A stretch of 64,000 nucleotides of DNA from Linnemannia hyalina (lineage: Eukaryota > Mortierellomycota > Mortierellomycetes > Mortierellales > Mortierellaceae), in the NCBI GenBank assembly GCA_019671135.1, contig JAHRHY010000023.1, positions 186,001 to 250,000 of the forward strand. The letters run 5' to 3'. This document shows, in pieces, positions 22,353-34,000 of the stretch (position 1 is the first letter of the stretch; every line of letters begins with the position of its first letter). The notes beneath the pieces are model-generated. The model was not told the DNA's origin, did not search any database, and saw nothing but the letters and a program-made list of their open reading frames with translations. The translations under genes were made by a program, and so were the position numbers.

Positions 22353-23503
22353 ATCTTGTGTTCACTTTAGAAGGGGTGACTGCATTTGAGGCATGTGAGT
22401 GGAAAAAAAGGTCCATCTGGATCAAAAGCAGTGGATGGTATTGTGCGACACACGAAAATGCTGGAATTGGACGGAAATCGTGCATATCACACACAATAAG
22501 GAAAACCCAATAAGAAGAAATAAATGCCTGCGTATGTGTGCCGCTTCACCCTTTTACACTCAGTTTATGCCTTCTCCTTTTTACAACTCCTAAATAGTTC
22601 AAAGTTAAAGTCGAGGAGTTTTTTCTTCTAACAAAAGTTCTTTTAGTCAAACAATGGTGGTATATTGATGCTCAATCTTTCTATGAATATTTACTCTTCC
22701 TCATCATCCTGTTCCTCTTCATCTTGTTCCTGTTCATCTTCATCCTGTTTCTGTTCCTGCTCATCGTCCTGTTTCTTCCCTTTGTCTTTGGTCACCTTCT
22801 CCCTCCCTTGCCCTTCGCGTGCATGTTTTTGACGTATACAATATTCCACACATGGGAAAAATCTGTACCTGTTCTTGCGGCTATGAACAAGCAGAGCCAC
22901 AGCATCAATCTCCACAAATGCGGCACTTAGGGTTTCTTCCTCCGTCGTTGACGTGTTCATTATATTCCTCTCCGTCAAAAACAAGACCTGCTCCTGTATC
23001 CTCCTCTTGTTGTTCAGGTTCTTGGTTGTGGCGCCAGAGAGTGTTGTTGGTAGTCCCTGGGCTTTCCTTTCTGCAAGCAATTTGTCGTACCGCTCAAGCT
23101 CCTCAAATACAGCCTTTGTGTTGGTGGGGTAATTGTTCCTGACAAACCAGTCCCCGACTGGCACTGCTGCCTGGATACTCGTTAATGCTGCTTGATCTCC
23201 TGAATCATTTGGCCCTGTACTGCTGCGTTCTCTCTCTGTCGTTCTGAAGGACGCGGGCAAAACCCCTAACGGCCTGGACCTGAATCTCCGGGTCTTATGT
23301 ATTGGTGTTGGTGGCGCTTGAACAGTTGACAAAGCTGGTCGAATAGCTTGAAGTTGGTGATTGCCGGGTTTGGAGGATGGTGGTCGCCGTAAACCAGGAT
23401 GTGCGGTCGTCTGTGTATGTTGCTGATGCTGGAAAGGTGGAGAGGGGATTGGCGCCTGCATTCCGTGACCGTGACCGAAGAAAGGTTGAATTCCAGCGCA
23501 CAA
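22353..23503 (-). mobile_element. Crypton copy 2, 3' part only, with open C-terminal frame
   Basis: The minus-strand frame 23503-22691 (about 270 codons) stays open through the C-terminal domain found broken in copy 1. It covers a proline/glutamine-rich linker, the GDWFVRNNYPTNTKAVFEEL domain, a segment LSAAFVEIDAVALLVHSRK absent from copy 1, and an acidic tail of E/Q/D repeats made of GAGGAACAGGATGA-like units. The catalytic recombinase core is missing, because homology stops at 23503. It ends 100 bases beyond the stop codon of the neighbouring coiled-coil gene. It shows what the C-terminus of copy 1 should look like. Confidence 0.75.
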
Positions 23504-23602
23504 GAAAGCACTTTTTTATTTTCGTTATTTTACTTAGAGGACGCGGTCAACAAGGTGGAAGAGGTAAAAAGAGGTTTATTCACAATTAGGTTTGGTTGGT
23601 GC

Positions 23603-26600
23603 CTAGTCCCATCCATGATCAAGTTCAAGGGAGCGGTAGAGGTCTTCTGTTGCCTGGCGCAGAACCATGCTCTCGGCTACTTCCTTTCGTTGACTCAACA
23701 TCTAATAGGCGTAACATTTTAGGGGGAGAAAAGACGGGTATCAGTCGTCGGTTCAGCAACTATAAACGGATTAAAAAATGACACGACCAAAAACATTCAA
23801 GTTACCTCAATGCGGTTAAGAGTGCCTTTGATTTGGTTTTCACGCTGACCGAGTTGCTGCTGTAGCTGGTAGCACTGAGAGTTGGCGGTATCCAGTTCCC
23901 GAAGAGTCGAACGCGTCTTTTCCCGTTCCTTCTCCACAATCTTGGACCGCTGATCGAGCTCACTCCTCAGTTGGTCATTCATCCGTGAGAGACCTAGTTC
24001 GGTCGCTGTCCGGATGTGGCTCGAGTTTTGCATCATCACCGACCCATATGGAGTGCCTAGTCCGCCCTGAGAGTCTTGGCTTCCCTTGTGGATGTCCACC
24101 AGCTCTTGCAGTTGACCATTTTTGCGCTGCAAGTTTTCGATACTCTTTTGCGCCGTCCTGTCGTTGTTTCAGAGATCAAACCCTTGATTAGAACCATATC
24201 CACCCACAAAAGAGTATCAGGTAGAGCAGGCGTGAAACTGAACTTACTTGTTCTCATCCAGGAGACCAGCAACCTTCTCTTTGGCCCCTTGACGTTCTCG
24301 CTTGACACGCTCCTCGGCATCTTTGGTACGCTTTTCAAGCTCGCGCAGTCTCGCGTTCCATCGTTCTTCAGCATCAACTAACCGCGTCTTTTCTAGCTGG
24401 AGTTTCCGTTCCGCATGCTTGCAACGCGCTTCATAGTCCTGGGCACGGTCGCTAGTTCCAGATCGAGCTCTCAAGTCTACAATCGTTCGTTCCAGCAGCA
24501 CTTGCTTAGCCTACAAGTAAGCAGAAGCGGACAACGCGTCAGTAAAAGGACTCATTGAGCAACGATCCGAGGACAAAATGATGGAAGAGAGGGAGGGGAT
24601 GTAGGTCAAATGGCTCGAGTGCTACTCAAAAAATATGAGCATCAACTCTTTTCAAATGATCAGAGGGGGCAATAAACTGGTTACTGCACCCATTTTTTTT
24701 TCTTCGAAGGTTATCCTGTGATCCATCCACGTCTATCGGAGAAGGTCACTGCACCAGGGCGAGCTTACAAGTAAACCCACACCTGGCATCTTCGTTGTGG
24801 TGTCGGAGAGTGTGAGGGAAGAACGAGTATATATACAAATGCTTGCTGGGCTCACCTGAAGGTCCTCGTTGATGGCCTTGTTTTTGACGAGCTGTTCACG
24901 CCACTTTCTCTGACGATCCGCTGCATCACGAACAATAGTCTCGAATCGATCCAACTGCTTCAACTTCATATCCAACTGTCGCTTCAGTTGCCTACAATAA
25001 GAAATAAAAATGAGTGAAGTTGTATATTAGCAACTGCAGATGTATACAATCAGATGGGACAGGCGCCAAATGATACTTACACCAATTGGCCGGTGGCCTT
25101 GTCTTCGAGTTCCTTGCCCTTTCTCTCAAACAAAATAAACAGCTTGCTCAGCGATTTCAGTCGCGAGATCAGGTGGCTGGAAAAGTAAACAAAGTTGGCC
25201 GAGGGCTTGGGCAACATGTTTCCGTCCAGACGGCTGTCGCCACCGAGAATGCTTTCAAGGTGCTGAAGAACAGTCAGGAGGAGGGAGTTGCGCTCCATAA
25301 GGTCGCTCTTCGAAGTCTCACCCGAGTCGTCGTCGTCCCTCTGCTTCTTCGACACTTGCATGTCCAGTTCCAGTTTCGTCACACGCGACTTCAACATCGC
25401 AATAGTAGTCGCACTGTCGCGTAGCTTAGTCTCCATCTGTTCCTTTTCGTCCTCCATCGCCGCCACAGCGACATTCAGTTTTCTGGTCTTGATATTCTAC
25501 GTTGAAGTGATCTGGCGTGTTAATAATGTGCCCCAGAATTGTGATCCAGAAAGGAAAAAAAAAGGATATGGGACTTACAAGGCGATCCACTTCGTGGGTT
25601 CTGGAGTGCAGGAGGTCGCTCTTTTCAACGCGGTTTGCCCTGATGTGCTCAAATTCCTTGCGAAGCTCAACCAATTCTGCTGTCGTTGCCTCCAAATCCT
25701 AATTGGCACGATACAAAACGGTAATCATTAGAATCATGGTTACAACCGGCCAGTACCATGCTTTCATAGAGTCCAAGCAGTAGATGTACCGAGCTGAGTC
25801 TGAGTTCCATTTCTTCATAGCGTTCTTCGACATTCTTGGCATCCCTAGCCGCCTGGGCCAGTTTTTCTTCATAAAAATGCTGGTCGCCATCTCGGTCATT
25901 CAGATCGTTGGAGAGTTCTGCAATTTGATCCGATGCTGCCGCAAGTTTCTGAGACAAAGAAAAGAAAAAAGCCAGCAGGTCTGTCAATTTTCTGGCGGCG
26001 GAATATAGGACCGCATCAGCCGATCAAACACCAAATCAATACTTACTTCTTGAAGTTCCTCAATTCGTTCGGTATATTCGAGTTCGAGTTGCTGTCTCTC
26101 GTTCTTCCATTGATTGAACGCATCTGAATCTCTGTCCCGGCTCAAGTTCTCGAGGGTAACCTTCTGGTCAATCGCGGCGCGAAGTTGAGTCTGGAGTGCC
26201 CTGTTCTCTTGCTCGATCAAAGCCAACTCGTCTGACACCAGCTGGAAGTCCTGATGAGACACAGTTCCTTTTTGCAGGTTCACCGTAGAACCAGACATCA
26301 TTTTCTACAACACGGTGGAGTGAAATTGATTCAACAACGGCGTTCATCGTTAGAACATGTACTGCTTTTCTGCATGACCCATAAGAATCGACGTCGCCTA
26401 CTTACTGATTTGATGCTGGTGACAACTTCGTCATGAACGGCATCAGCTTCTCGTCTCGCCATCTCAAGCTGGTCGATTCTATCCAAGAGTTCTGAAATCC
26501 TGGCATCCCTCGCCTGTAACAGATCCTCAAAGTTTCGGAGTTCCTCCTGCGCACGTGCCAACTCCATCTCCTTATCCTCGAACTCTCCTACAAGGTCTCC

Positions 26601-28185
26601 CAGCTCCTGATCGTGCCGGATAACCTCGTCATTCCGCATGACCATCAGATCCTGAACATGGGCTTCAAGCTGCTCGTTCGCCTTTCGGAGTTCATCAATG
26701 TCCAAGGTCATGTCTGATATCTGCTCTCGCATTTGTTGACGATCCAAAGTCCAGCGTTCTGAGAGTGTGTTCATATCGTTCGCGTGCATCTCCTGAATTT
26801 GGTCCAACTGATCCCGTTCATTCTCAAGCTGGTTCGAGAGTTCTGCAGCATCAATCTTGGCCTTGGACAGTTCATCCCTGTGTTGTTCCAGTTGCAAGTT
26901 CATCTCTTCTTCGAGCGCCGCCTTGTCGGCCTGGGTCAACGACAGCTCCTATAAATAATTAGAGAAAAAAACGCGTCAACATTACTGCTACAAAATCTAG
27001 AATTCTTAAAACAAGCAAATATCAGGCCAACCAACCATACCTTTTCCAGCTGGGAACGATGTCCCAGAGAAGCGTTGAGTTCCTTCTCCAGCTCACGGCA
27101 TCGCGCCTCCCACCCTTCTTCCACCCTTGATTTTTCCATCAGTCGAGACTCGTTCTGCTGGATCTCAATGAGTTGGTCGTGGAGTTCTTCAAGTTCTCCT
27201 TCGTATCGTGCGTTCAGTTCTCTCAGCTCTTCGATGGTGTTCGCCTGCGAATCCAGTTCTCCGAGGCGTGATTGAAGCAGCTCCAGCTCGGCATCCTTGG
27301 ATTTTAACAACTGCTCTAACGATGCTATCCGTTGGGAGAGCTGCTTGAGGGAAGCCTTGAGGTTCAAAGCCTCTGCAATAGCATTCCTGTATTCCTCCTC
27401 CTGCTCCTCTGTCATTCTGTTTTGGAGATCAGAGTTCCTCTGTGCCTGGAGCGCCTCGATGGCAGCGTGGGCTTCCATGAGCAGTCGCTTGTATTGTTTC
27501 AATTCCGAGTACATGGTCTGAAGCTTGACCTTCATATCAATGTTCTATGTTGCATAGGCAATTAAGCATGAAACATTATCAGTTCCGATTGATAACTGAA
27601 TTACATAGGCCTTCATCAATTGATGTAATGTAAGTTTACCTCCTGCAGAGCCTGGTCAACGTGCTCTGGAGAGATCTTGGCCAGACGCTCCTCCAGAAAG
27701 AAAATCTTGAGCTTGAGCTCAAAGCCCTCCTTCTTGAGTTCATCAATGATCTATTGAACAGCATATCCAAGTCAATTGAGGCGCCAGTAAGCTAGTGTTT
27801 AGAAACATACATACTTCTGCAGATGGAAATGATATTCCAAAAGGAACAATGCACATAGATGTGAAGTTGTATTTACCCTTTCTTGTTCTTTAAGAGTCAT
27901 GGCTGCTGGTTTTCCGGTGCCTGCGCTCCAGCGGTCAATGGTCTTGCGGGGCTTGGGTCCCTCGCTGGTGTCAGTCATTCCAGCCGAGCTCACATGTCCG
28001 CTGAGAGCACTCATACGAGGGTTGCTCCTGACAGAATCGTCCAGGTCAATATCGGCGTCAATGGCATCAAAGTTAAAGTCGAGTCTGGATTCCTCTCCTT
28101 CCTCGTCGTCGTCGGCAAGTCCATGGATGCTTTGGCGAAGTAGGAGGGACTGTTCAGGCGATGCACTCCACTTGCCGTGCTCCAT
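23603..28185 (-). CDS. Centrosomin/Mto1-type gamma-tubulin complex linker (CM1 protein)
   Basis: Twelve exons join in frame to about 1,100 residues: 28185-27877, 27750-27640, 27544-27041, 26948-26406, 26304-26047, 25948-25757, 25698-25579, 25496-25081, 24991-24856, 24510-24248, 24157-23806 and 23701-23603. After an acidic N-terminus, residues about 96-140 form the Centrosomin motif 1: MTLKEQER, IIDELKKEGFELKLKIFFLEERL. CM1 binds and activates the gamma-tubulin ring complex. Fungal relatives (Mto1, Pcp1, ApsB) place it at spindle poles and cytoplasmic microtubule centres. The rest is almost unbroken coiled coil. I see no PACT domain at the short C-terminus. An AATAAA follows the stop. An in-frame ATG at 28374 would add a pyrimidine-encoded leader, and I prefer 28185. 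It is divergent from INTS11. Confidence 0.88.
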
Positions 28186-28538
28186 GAGGGGCAAGTTCAG
28201 AGTTCCTTTGGACAATGCTGCAGGATGTGCTGTGGTTGTATCGTTGCCCCACAGGGAAACAGGAAAGTGAGAGAGTAAGAAAAAAGAGGGAGAGGGTAAG
28301 GAGAGTAGGCGGAAGGGAGGTGAGGTGATAGGAGGGAGAATAAGAAGTGGGCAATGAAGTAGGCACTTCCCCACTTTGCTTTCTCTCTGCAGCGTTCAGT
28401 TTCAGGGCAAATAAAAATTTGGAGCATCGCACAAGCCACCCTCAGAGTATATTAGTCGTCGCAGACTAGCTGCATTTTTCTCTCCTTGTCCTTATTCCAA
28501 CCTCGCTCACACGCACCAAGCAAACAGCAGCGGCAACA
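28186..28538. promoter_or_regulatory. Shared divergent promoter region (CM1 gene and INTS11)
   Basis: These 353 bases lie between two start codons facing apart. The CM1 side is strongly pyrimidine-rich on its coding strand, as fungal 5' leaders often are. No clear TATA box or known factor site was found. Confidence 0.55.
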
Positions 28539-30669
28539 ATGACCATCCAGATCGTACCCCTCGGCGCAGGACAGGACGTCGGCAGGAGTTGTATCCTCGT
28601 CACCATCGGAGGGAAAAACATCATGCTCGATTGTGGCATGCACATGGGCTTCAACGGTAAGTTGCTCAACTGACAGCAGGCGCTCGCTTTTTCTTCGAGT
28701 TAATGGAGAATCAACCTTACTGCTATCCTCTACCATTCATGAGAACTAATCAACTCTATACCTTCTTCATGTTGTAGACGAACGCAGGTTCCCTGACTTT
28801 TCGTACATTTCAAAGACGGGCGACTTTACGGAGATGCTGGACTGCGTGATCATCAGTCACTTTCACTTGGACCACTGCGGAGCCCTTCCCTTCTTTACAG
28901 AGATGTGCGGATACGACGGCAACATCTACATGACCCATCCAACCAAGGCTATCTGCCCCATTCTACTCGAGGATTACCGCAAGATCACTGTCGATAAAAA
29001 AGGCGAGCGCAACTTCTTCACCAGCCAAGACATCAAGAATTGTATGAAGAAGGTCATCCCCGTCAACCTCCACCAAACCATCATGGTTGACGATGATCTC
29101 GAGATCTGCGCATACTATGCTGGACACGTCCTCGGTGCTGCCATGTTCTACATCCGAGTCGGCGAGGAGTCTCTGGTCTACACGGGCGACTACAACATGA
29201 CACCAGATCGACATCTCGGAAGTGCCTGGATCGACAAGGTCAAGCCTGATGTCCTCATCACAGAATCGACCTACGCCACCACTATTCGAGACTCCAAGAG
29301 ATCGAGAGAGCGAGACTTTTTGAAGAAGGTCCACGATTGTGTTGCCGGAGGAGGAAACGTCATCATCCCTGTCTTTGCCCTCGGTCGTGCTCAGGAACTC
29401 TGTATTCTGATCGAAACATACTGGGATCGCATGGACCTCAGGGTACCCATCTATTTCTCGGCAGGACTCACGGAGAAGGCCAACCACTTTTATCGCTTAT
29501 TCATCAACTGGACCAACGAAAAGATCAAGAGTACCTTTGTTCACCGCAACATGTTCGACTTCAAGCACATTCGTGCCTGGGATCGTGCCTACATTGACAA
29601 CCCTGGACCTATGGTCGTGTTTGCGACTCCAGGAATGCTTCACAGCGGAACTTCGTTAGAGCTTTTCAAGAAGTGGGCTCCGGATCCCAAGAACATGGTC
29701 ATCATGCCTGGTTTCTGTGTGGCGGGTACAATCGGATCCAGGGTCTTGGCAGGAGAGAAGCACATCAAAACGGACTCGTTCACTACGATTGACGTCAATC
29801 TTCAGGTCAAGAATCTGTCGTTCAGTGCCCACGCCGACGCCAAGGGAATCATGCAGCTCATTCGACAGTGCGATGCAAAAAATGTGGTCTTGGTCCACGG
29901 CGAGAAGAGCTCGATGGGTTTCCTCAAGTCCAGGATCATGACCGAGTTTGGCATTCCTTGCTTTGACCCTGCGAATGGAACGACTGTCAGCATCGAGACC
30001 TCCCATGTGATCCCCATCGAGATGTCAGCTAGTCTACTCAAGCAACATTTGATCCGCCAGACTGAAACTCAGGACCCAGGAATGACCACCTCCAGTAGCC
30101 CGGAGCACAGCAGCTCTGATGACAACTCGGAGCAGTCGGATATCAAGACGCCAGCGGAAATCCGACCCAGCGACAAGGTCTTGATTCAAGGAATGCTTGT
30201 TATGGATGATGGCAAGCCCATTCGTCTCGAAGATGCTGACGAGGTTCTGGAGAAGGTTGGCATGGCCAACCACAAGGTCCGTTTCGAGGTCCGGAAAGCA
30301 TACAACGCAACGGCTCTTCGTAGGGCAGTCGAGGATGCAGAGTCGAATGAGTTACATCAAGGCAGCACAGCCATGGATACGGACAAGGACGAGAGCCAAG
30401 CTGGTGACTTGTATCGGGAGTGGGATTCGGATAGGTTCGCATTGAAACTTGTCCACATTGCGCTGGAGAGATCAATTGGAAAGCAAATCAAGGTCGTACG
30501 GGAGTTGGAGGATGACTCGATTGAGATCCGCTCTGTCAAGATCCGTGCCCCCACAGACAAGGACGAGTTTGAACGTGGCGGTTTGCTTGTCGGATGGGAC
30601 TACCGCGACGAGGACCTTGCTACACGCGTCCTGTCCATCGTCACCCTCGCTCTTTCAGCCAACCGCTAA
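28539..30669 (+). CDS. INTS11: Integrator complex subunit 11, RNA endonuclease
   Basis: Two exons (28539-28656, 28778-30669) encode 669 residues. The metallo-beta-lactamase/beta-CASP fold begins [16 protein letters not shown]. All zinc motifs are present: [26 protein letters not shown] and SAHADAKG. The text [18 protein letters not shown] and [14 protein letters not shown] follows metazoan INTS11 rather than CPSF73. INTS11 cuts nascent snRNA and other transcripts, and attenuates promoter-proximal transcription as the catalytic subunit of Integrator. Residues from about 400 contain an acidic/serine linker and then a C-terminal domain expected to pair with INTS9. The active site is complete, so an active nuclease is expected. 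Confidence 0.95.
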
Positions 30670-31090
30670 ATAAGTCGTTCATTGTTGCTACCACTCCACC
30701 TTTGTACATATGAAATATATTAAAAACATACGAACATATTCTCCTATCCTCCTTTCCATGTCAATGTTCTCCTTCCTCATCGTTCCTCTCTGCCTCTCTC
30801 TGTATCTCAGGAGGTGGACTGGGCTGTGTCCCTGTTCGTTCGCTCTTGTCTTTATGGCCTTCAACAGAACTGTCCTTCCCAGCTTTGAGTTGCCTTCAAT
30901 GTTGGACATGATTTTTCAAACTAAGGGTATTCTTTTCTTCTGCTAAACATTTCGCCAGTAAGGATTCTACCACGCATTAACCACTCTATGAGCCCCCGTA
31001 TACCCTTTGTGCACCGCCTTAAAAAAACAAACAACTTTTGCAAGAACAAATGTGATGTGATGCCCAAATCTGAGAGTTTTTTATTCTTGA
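30670..31090. other. Convergent 3' region of INTS11 and VPS15
   Basis: This stretch holds the 3' untranslated regions of two genes that meet tail to tail. It has A/T-rich stretches (ATATATTAAAAACATA near 30713) and an ATTC-TTTATT tract by the VPS15 stop, but no further gene. Confidence 0.6.
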
Positions 31091-34000
31091 CTAACTGAAG
31101 ACCTTGATGACTCCATCACGATCGCCAGATATGAGCAGCATGCAAGGGAGCTCTGTTAATGCAATGTCCATAATCGCGTCAAGGTGGTTTCGAAGTAGTT
31201 GTTGTTGCTGGGCAGTAATGGCGTTGTTGCGTCCAGTAGGTCTAGGCTTTGCCGGCGGGACAGGGGTCACTTCATAGTGCACTGGAAGTCCTTCAATCCT
31301 TTGCTTGCTGTTGTGTCAATGGAAAGAAGAGGGGGGGGGGGGTGTAGCTAATCATTAGTATCCAAGATAAGAAGAGTACTGCATAGATCGAACTGAACGA
31401 GGATAAATGAAAACAGACATTAAAACAAAACTTACGCGTATTTGGGTAGTTGGTCTTGAGGATCATGTCCACTAATGACAAACGACAGCTCGATACGACT
31501 CTTCTCCCAGTACCGAATCTTTCGATCTGCGCCCGCAGTGATCATATACTCGCAGTCAGTAGGGAAGATCACCGCATGAACACTTTGGTCCGACGAAACA
31601 TTCGAGTCATTTGGCGTGAACGAGTTCCGCAACAGCTCGCTCCCCGAGAGAGGTTCGATCGCCTTGAAACTATCAAACGAGAGCGCCTTCTTGTCATCTG
31701 CGTTCCGGACCCCAAAAATCTCAAGACATTCGTTCTGTTCGATATCCCACACAGAGACTTCGTTCTTGCCAGAGGCGACAATGATCCTGTCCTTGTAGTC
31801 TACCGGTTTCTCGCCGTTCACTTGTGGTGGTGGTTGGATGACGAGACGGCTGATCCTGGATTTGGTTGGGTGGACCCATGAGCGGATGGAAATCATGAAC
31901 CGGAGATCCCACAAGGTCAAAACGCCTCTGTTGGTGCCTACAAGTAACCATGACTTGCGGCGATCAATCACCATCGCCGTGATGATTCCTATGTATATGG
32001 ATGGTATTTTGGATGAGTTGACAGCTAACAAAAAAGTGGTTTTCAGACACGGCGTGAAGAGTACGATGTCTTACCGTGCGAGATGTTGTTGCTCAACTGC
32101 CAGGCTGGCCGCATGGTGCCCAACTCGAGCGCATAGATGTTGCCACGGTTCGTCGCGTACACCAAGAGCGATTGCGATTCTATGCACCATGAAAGAGTTA
32201 TGGCGTAGGTGAATACTTTGTAGCATGAACAAGCAAAGTGTATATTAAGAGGGGCACTCTGTTGTTACCTGTATGATAGTGCTCCATGGTCACGGCATAC
32301 TCGTTGTTTAGAGTTATCTTGCGCACGGTTTCGCATTTGCCGTACTTTCCACTCGAGATGTAATGTACCCGGAACACGTGGATCGAGCCATTGTCTGAGG
32401 CTGCTGCGACGCTGTGCGTGTTTTCGATGAAGGACATGCACGTCACCTTGCCACCTAGATAACGGTCCAGAAGAGGGGTCAAAAGCAGGCGTTAGTCGGC
32501 TCCTTCGTACAGCCAGCGCCACCCGGATGTTGTATCGTTATCACAATACTCTTATTCTTACCGATGGAGTTGTAGGACATTCTCGCCCTGTTGGTGACAT
32601 TCTTTTCCAGACGAGCAGTATCCCAGATCTTGACCGAGCCATCATCCGAGCAAGACACAAAAAAGTTGTGGTCGGGCGACACGCAGATCTGGTTTACAGC
32701 AGCCTTGTGTTCAGCTAGATGCGCCACCAAAACACCCTTGGGTCGCCATTGACTTCGGACCGTCTGCGAATTGTTCCGGTTGATACGGCGTTGCTCCGAA
32801 AGAGGGAGTACAGTTGGACCAAACTCATGCGTTGGCGATTGGAAGACCTTGAGGGTCTGGTGGACCAAGAGTTCAGCAAGGTTTCTCTTGCCGCCATCAA
32901 CAGAATGATTAAATGCAGCCATCCCAAACGTGTCCGCTCCTCGTCCATCCACGCCGTGTAGTCCCGAATAAGAGTCGTCGAATTGAGCTTGCCAAGGAGG
33001 TGAGTTGGGTTTGGGCATGTCAACTCCCGATCCCGCAATCACGTCTTGAACAGTCCTCTCATTGGCTGGCAGCTCGATCGTACCCTGCGCGTTGGTCTCG
33101 CTCATGCTCGTCGCAGCAGCGGCCTTTCCAGTCTCTGACGTGACAGTGCTACCAGGAGTCAGCAAGATCCGTGTCCGTTTCGCATTCTTGTCAAGGACAA
33201 TGTTGGACGTCATTGACCGCGCCCTGGGGTTATCAGGGCTGTTGGGAAACGAATGTGCAATGTTCTGGCCAAAGCTGGACGCCTGGAAGGAGCTAGGCGC
33301 CATTGAGGATGCAAAGGAGGCTGTGGATTGTCGGTCTTGGGCTGATTGCAGGTACAAGTTGGCCGCTGTGCTTCCTGATGCTGAAGGGTCGAAGGGGGTG
33401 CCATCGTAGATGGATGTGATAGAGCTGTCTTTGGTCCTGGTGGCGCTGAAGATGGTGCTCTCGCTGGATATCCGCGGCATGTTTCCCATAGTGCTGGACT
33501 TTACAACCTTTCTGTGGGGGTGGAGCAATGAATTGTCATACGCTTTCGTCTTGCTTATCTACTCGACACAAAGCGAAATGATGTTAGTACATTGAGCCTA
33601 GTTTCAACCGTAAGAACAACGTAGTAACGTTAAAACATACCCTTGGGTAAGCACGCGTTGAGCCAAAGTCCTTCTCGATGAGATCGGGCGAGAGGAAGAC
33701 AGTAACTGGAGTGATGCCAATCTGCTGAAGGTCGACACTGCCGTCCTATGAAGTACAAAATGTCAAGGACAAAATTCCAAGCCTGTGAGCAACAGAAACG
33801 GACGCCAAAAAGCGATAGATACGAACAGGCAGCCTGATATGTACTTTGGTGACACCTGGAGGCTCATCGTCGCGTCCTTTGGGTCTAGCGTTTTGACGGG
33901 AACGAGAAATCTTCCAAATGTACTCCCTCATCGCAGTGAGCTTGTATTCGTCGTCTTGTGTCATTCCAATCGAACGAAGTTTGTCGAGGTACTTTTCATC

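Noticed and set aside
28186..28374. Upstream ATG for the CM1 gene at 28374
   Set aside because: The added residues come from a pyrimidine-rich leader. Kept only as an alternative.
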